DNA of 64,000 nt, taken from SURF-21 sp964462595 (GTDB taxonomy: Bacteria; Actinomycetota; Geothermincolia; Geothermincolales; RBG-13-55-18). The stretch is from assembly GCA_964462595.1 (NCBI GenBank), contig CAYWXM010000023.1, positions 1-64,000 of the forward strand, in the 5' to 3' direction. A program made the translations under genes and the position numbers. The notes beneath the pieces are model-generated. The model was not told where the DNA came from. It saw only the letters and a program-made list of their open reading frames with translations, and did not search any database. The first letter of the stretch is position 1. Each line of letters opens with the position of its first letter. This document shows, one piece after another, positions 61,500-64,000 of the stretch.

Positions 61500-61775
61500 C
61501 TACTGAGATGGAGCGGCCAGGGCTTCATTTATCATCCTGCGCGGTAAGAGCCTGGTGGAATTGTCTCTGGCCAGGAAAGCGTCCGCGAGGGTTCTGGCGA
61601 TACCCTCCACGAGACGCACGTCCCTTTGCTCGAACCCAGCCCCGTGACCCCTTTCCCTCCGGCACTTGTTCACCGCGCAGATAGCGCCCATTACCTCCCC
61701 CTCCGGAGGCATGAGGGGGCAGCAGATAATGTTTTCTATATCGTTGCACCCATTACACAGGCGGTATGCTTAGCA
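61500..61775 (-). pseudogene. C-terminal remnant of a GAF-domain protein
   Basis: The frame opens just after a stop (TAA near 61776) and reads CNDIENIICCPLMPPEGEVM, then GAICAVNK, then DVRLVEGIARTLADAF, ending in a stop at 61500. The pattern PL-P-G-x-x-G-AICAVNK followed by two helices is the last third of a GAF domain. Nothing upstream restores the missing part. An internal ATG at 61712 could in principle start a 70-residue peptide. It resembles the GAF regions of the cyclase at the left edge only at family level. Confidence 0.55.
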
Positions 61776-62015
61776 CCCGCCCTTTTATACGGATTATGGG
61801 TATTTATATAGGATTTGTGAACCAAAAACCCGCTAGCGGATGATTAATGGAACTCAACGGTAACAATATCGGCTTGAGCGGAGACGACAGGCAGCAGCAG
61901 GGCATGCACGGCCGCTTTTTGTAGCTTTCCTGGTAAAAAGAGTTAACTGCTCGAGGGGCCCTGTGCAAATTGATATGATAGCCGTGCGAGATCAGCGGAA
62001 TGTTTCCGACCCGTA
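61776..62015. other. 240-bp stretch with nothing recognised
   Basis: AT-richer than its surroundings, with no supported gene. Together with the GAF remnant it makes a 570-bp decayed-looking region between the nuclease gene and the winged-helix gene. Confidence 0.4.
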
Positions 62016-62303
62016 CTACAGGTGGCTCTTTTTCGACAGGTAAGCTGCGACAGAGTATGGCGGCACATAATGGTAGCTCGGGTTGCCGTTCCCGATATTT
62101 TCCTCCAGGATGTTCAATTGTACGAGCCTGTTCATCTGGCGTTCTACCCGCTGAAGTTCGCGGCCAGTGACGTCGGAGATTTCCGCGGGGGTGCTTACCA
62201 GGCCCGGATTGCGGTGAAAGTGGGAGATTATCTCGATTCTGATCAGGCTGTCAGAAACTCCATTACCCGCCGCTGGCTTTTCCGCCTTTAAAATAGAGCC
62301 CAT
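62016..62303 (-). CDS. Small winged-helix DNA-binding protein (ArsR-like)
   Basis: 95 residues. Helix-turn-helix pattern in LIRIEIISHFHRNPGLVSTPAEISDVTGRELQRVERQMNRLVQLNILEE, followed by a beta wing (GNPSYHYVP). It looks like a single winged-helix domain of the ArsR/MarR type without metal-binding Cys. The ATG at 62303 follows GGAGGGAG at good spacing. Function and targets unknown. It stands alone between rluD and the GAF remnant. Confidence 0.8.
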   Translation of the reverse strand: MGSILKAEKPAAGNGVSDSLIRIEIISHFHRNPGLVSTPAEISDVTGRELQRVERQMNRLVQLNILEENIGNGNPSYHYVPPYSVAAYLSKKSHL

Positions 62304-62454
62304 CGTCTCCCTCCTTCAGATTCAGTAATCGATACAATATTCCGGTCATTGTTCACGATATTTAAGAAAAATCCCGAAATCGTGCCAATTTCTATCTTTA
62401 GAGGTTACTTTGGGCCATAAGGGGTGTGGCAGATATTGGATATATCTAAAACTC

Positions 62455-63372
62455 TTACTGCCCGCCTTGCATCAGTTTGCTCAGAGATCGGTATAGATCG
62501 CCGGGCAGCGGATCCTCGAAGACGATCTCTTTCCCGCTCGTGGGATGGGGAAAAGCCAGGCGGTAGGCATGCAGGAACTGCCTGCCCAGTCCCAGCTCTC
62601 TCTCCAGCTTGCCTTGCACGCCGTATTCGCGGTCTCCTGCGACCGGGTGGCCGATATATGCAAGATGAACCCTTATCTGATGGGTCCGCCCCGTAACCAG
62701 CTCGACATCCAGCAGTGCGCAGTGACGAAATGCCTTATCCACTCTGAAGTGGGTCAAGGCCGGCCTTCCGCTCTGAGCCGTTACCGCCATGCGTTTGCGG
62801 TCTTTGGGATCTCGCCCGATCGGGGCGTCAACAGTCCCCAGGCGAGTTTCCGGTATGCCGTGCACCAGGGCAAGGTAGAATCGTTTCAGCCTGCGGTCTT
62901 TCACCATTTCCCGCAGGCTTTCGTGGGCGGAGTCGTTCTTGGCCACGACCATAAGGCCTGAGGTATCGCGATCGAGACGGTGCACTATGCCCGGCCTCGA
63001 TACCCCGCCTATCCCAGAGAGGTTATCCAGGGCATATAGAAGTGCGTTTACAAGCGTTCCATCTCGATGCCCTGCAGCCGGATGTACTACCAATCCTGGC
63101 GGCTTGCTGATGACCGCAAGGTCATCGTCCTGGTAGACGATGCTAAAGGGGATATCCTGGGGCACAGGTTCCTGCTCTTCGGGCTCGGGAAAATCTACAG
63201 CAACGCTATCCCCGACATGCAGGTGATAGTTCTTGCGTTGCGTCTTGCCGCCCACCCTTACCGCACCTTCGGAAATAAGACGTTGCACCGTGGTACGCGT
63301 GATACCCGTCAGCCGCGAGACGAACAGGTCCAGCCTCTCTCCCTCTTCCCGCTCGGAAACGGTAAAGGACAT
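62455..63372 (-). CDS. rluD: 23S rRNA pseudouridine synthase, RluD family
   Basis: About 305 residues. An N-terminal S4 RNA-binding domain (RLDLFVSRLTGITRTTVQRLI) is followed by the RsuA/RluA catalytic domain with the aspartate in HRLDRDTSGLMVVAKN, and GRTHQIRVHLAYIGHPVAGD. RluD isomerises uridines in helix 69 of 23S rRNA; RluA/RluC specificity cannot be excluded. The ATG at 63372 is the family-like start (MSFTVSEREEGERLD), 10 bp past the lgt stop. Confidence 0.95.
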   Translation of the reverse strand: MSFTVSEREEGERLDLFVSRLTGITRTTVQRLISEGAVRVGGKTQRKNYHLHVGDSVAVDFPEPEEQEPVPQDIPFSIVYQDDDLAVISKPPGLVVHPAAGHRDGTLVNALLYALDNLSGIGGVSRPGIVHRLDRDTSGLMVVAKNDSAHESLREMVKDRRLKRFYLALVHGIPETRLGTVDAPIGRDPKDRKRMAVTAQSGRPALTHFRVDKAFRHCALLDVELVTGRTHQIRVHLAYIGHPVAGDREYGVQGKLERELGLGRQFLHAYRLAFPHPTSGKEIVFEDPLPGDLYRSLSKLMQGGQ

Positions 63373-63382
63373 GGGCTGCAAG

Positions 63383-64000
63383 CTATCTTGCCTCCGGCAG
63401 CAACCTGTGCCTGAACACCAGAACAAGCCCTGCCAGCACGAAGGCTGCCGCGCTTACCAGCTGGAAGAACAGGTTTGCGGATGGATTGGTGTGATAGCGC
63501 AAGAATTCCAGTGTAAACCGGGTAAAGGCATAGAGCATGATGAAGCCGAGCATTATCTCCCCGCGATAGCGGAATCTCTTATGCAGGGCAAGTAGTATCA
63601 CGACAATGGCCAGGTCCATGATTATCTCGTATATCTGGGTGGGGTGTATGGGGTTCGGCGGCATACCCATTCTGATCTGGGTATCTGCAGGAAAGGTCAC
63701 CGCCCAGGGCAATCCCGAGGATTTTCCAAAACAGCACCCGTTGAGGAAACACCCCACCCTGGCTACGGCCAGTGCGGCAGGGACCGCCAACCCGCCGGAG
63801 TCAAGCACTATACCGATGGAGAGGCCTCGTAACCTTATAACCATCGCCGCTGCGAGTATTCCCACGATAAGGCCTCCATAGAACACCAGGCCTTGCACGT
63901 TCCAGAACTTGAAAGCCTCCCACCAGCGCGATGAGAATTCACTCCAGTGACCCACGACGTAGAAGATGCGGGCACCGATTATGCCCCCGACGGCTGCCGC
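63383..64000 (-). CDS. lgt: Prolipoprotein diacylglyceryl transferase (5' end cut by window)
   Basis: About 205 residues are visible; the frame is open to the right edge, so the N-terminal part is missing. Motifs: GARIFYV, GLVFYGGLIVGILA (the HGGL-like conserved segment), ARVGCFLNGCCFG (signature with the conserved Arg and Asn) and HPTQIYE. It attaches diacylglycerol to lipobox cysteines such as that of the LivK-type protein in this window. Several membrane helices are visible. Ends 10 bp before rluD. Confidence 0.95.
   Translation of the reverse strand, partial: AAAVGGIIGARIFYVVGHWSEFSSRWWEAFKFWNVQGLVFYGGLIVGILAAAMVIRLRGLSIGIVLDSGGLAVPAALAVARVGCFLNGCCFGKSSGLPWAVTFPADTQIRMGMPPNPIHPTQIYEIIMDLAIVVILLALHKRFRYRGEIMLGFIMLYAFTRFTLEFLRYHTNPSANLFFQLVSAAAFVLAGLVLVFRHRLLPEAR

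Noticed and set aside
1..64000. Insertion sequences, prophage, CRISPR arrays, restriction or toxin-antitoxin systems
   Set aside because: None seen: no transposase or integrase motifs and no regularly spaced repeats; all sizable genes are housekeeping or accounted for above.

Overview
The window is a gene-dense, high-GC (roughly 55-60 percent by eye) bacterial chromosome segment, almost entirely housekeeping genes on the minus strand. Gene order points to a deep-branching Actinomycetota: lgt-rluD, dnaE, hisD-B-H-A-F and hisI, then polA, rpsA, coaE, uvrB, uvrA, uvrC, rapZ, whiA, gap, pgk, tpi, secG, with metK, def, fmt and rsmB behind it. As I recall, the same blocks occur in mycobacteria and streptomycetes. 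RNase Y, SpoVS and an LL-diaminopimelate aminotransferase are less typical of classical Actinomycetes and suggest an early-branching, perhaps anaerobic, class. No mobile element, prophage or CRISPR array was seen.

Layout from left to right. At 1-2096 lies a membrane diguanylate cyclase cut by the window edge. From 2270 to 9725 are hflX, dapL, dapF, miaA, an AMMECR1/LigB-like pair and miaB (translation-factor GTPase, lysine/peptidoglycan precursor synthesis, tRNA A37 modification). From 9917 to 16325 are a TIM-barrel isomerase-like gene, a DUF948-like membrane protein, spoVS, a MutL/Hsp90-type ATPase, rny, recX and recA. From 16456 to 26181 are rsmB, fmt, def, metK, secG, tpi, pgk, gap, whiA and rapZ. 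From 26606 to 38266 are ogt, a small frameshifted gene, uvrC, uvrA, uvrB, a HAD hydrolase, a plus-strand two-CW protein, coaE and rpsA. From 38788 to 42108 lies the only multi-gene plus-strand operon, DUF35-thiolase-thiolase-DUF35. From 42244 onward are polA, tRNA-Leu, two zinc-ribbon membrane proteins, hisI, the livFGMHK branched-chain amino-acid-type ABC transporter, hisF-A-H-B-D, dnaE, a plus-strand RecB/Cas4-like nuclease, a GAF-domain remnant, a small winged-helix gene, rluD and lgt (cut by the right edge).

Three things stand out. (1) The recX-rny gap contains a near-consensus sigma-A promoter (TTGACA-17-TAGAAT), then about 150 nt whose ends pair in a 10-bp helix around nested internal helices, then an intrinsic terminator, all before rny. 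This looks like an undescribed structured leader or small RNA. (2) The two thiolase-fold proteins in the plus-strand operon both lack the thiolase nucleophilic cysteine, and one also lacks the catalytic histidine. They are bracketed by two DUF35 partners next to polA, so a non-thiolase (for example retro-aldol) heteromeric enzyme is plausible. (3) Several genes look broken or in flux: a -1 frame break between uvrC and ogt, a TIM-barrel gene that appears to have lost its first strand through a TA insertion, a 94-bp tandem duplication at the miaB 3' end, and a GAF remnant.
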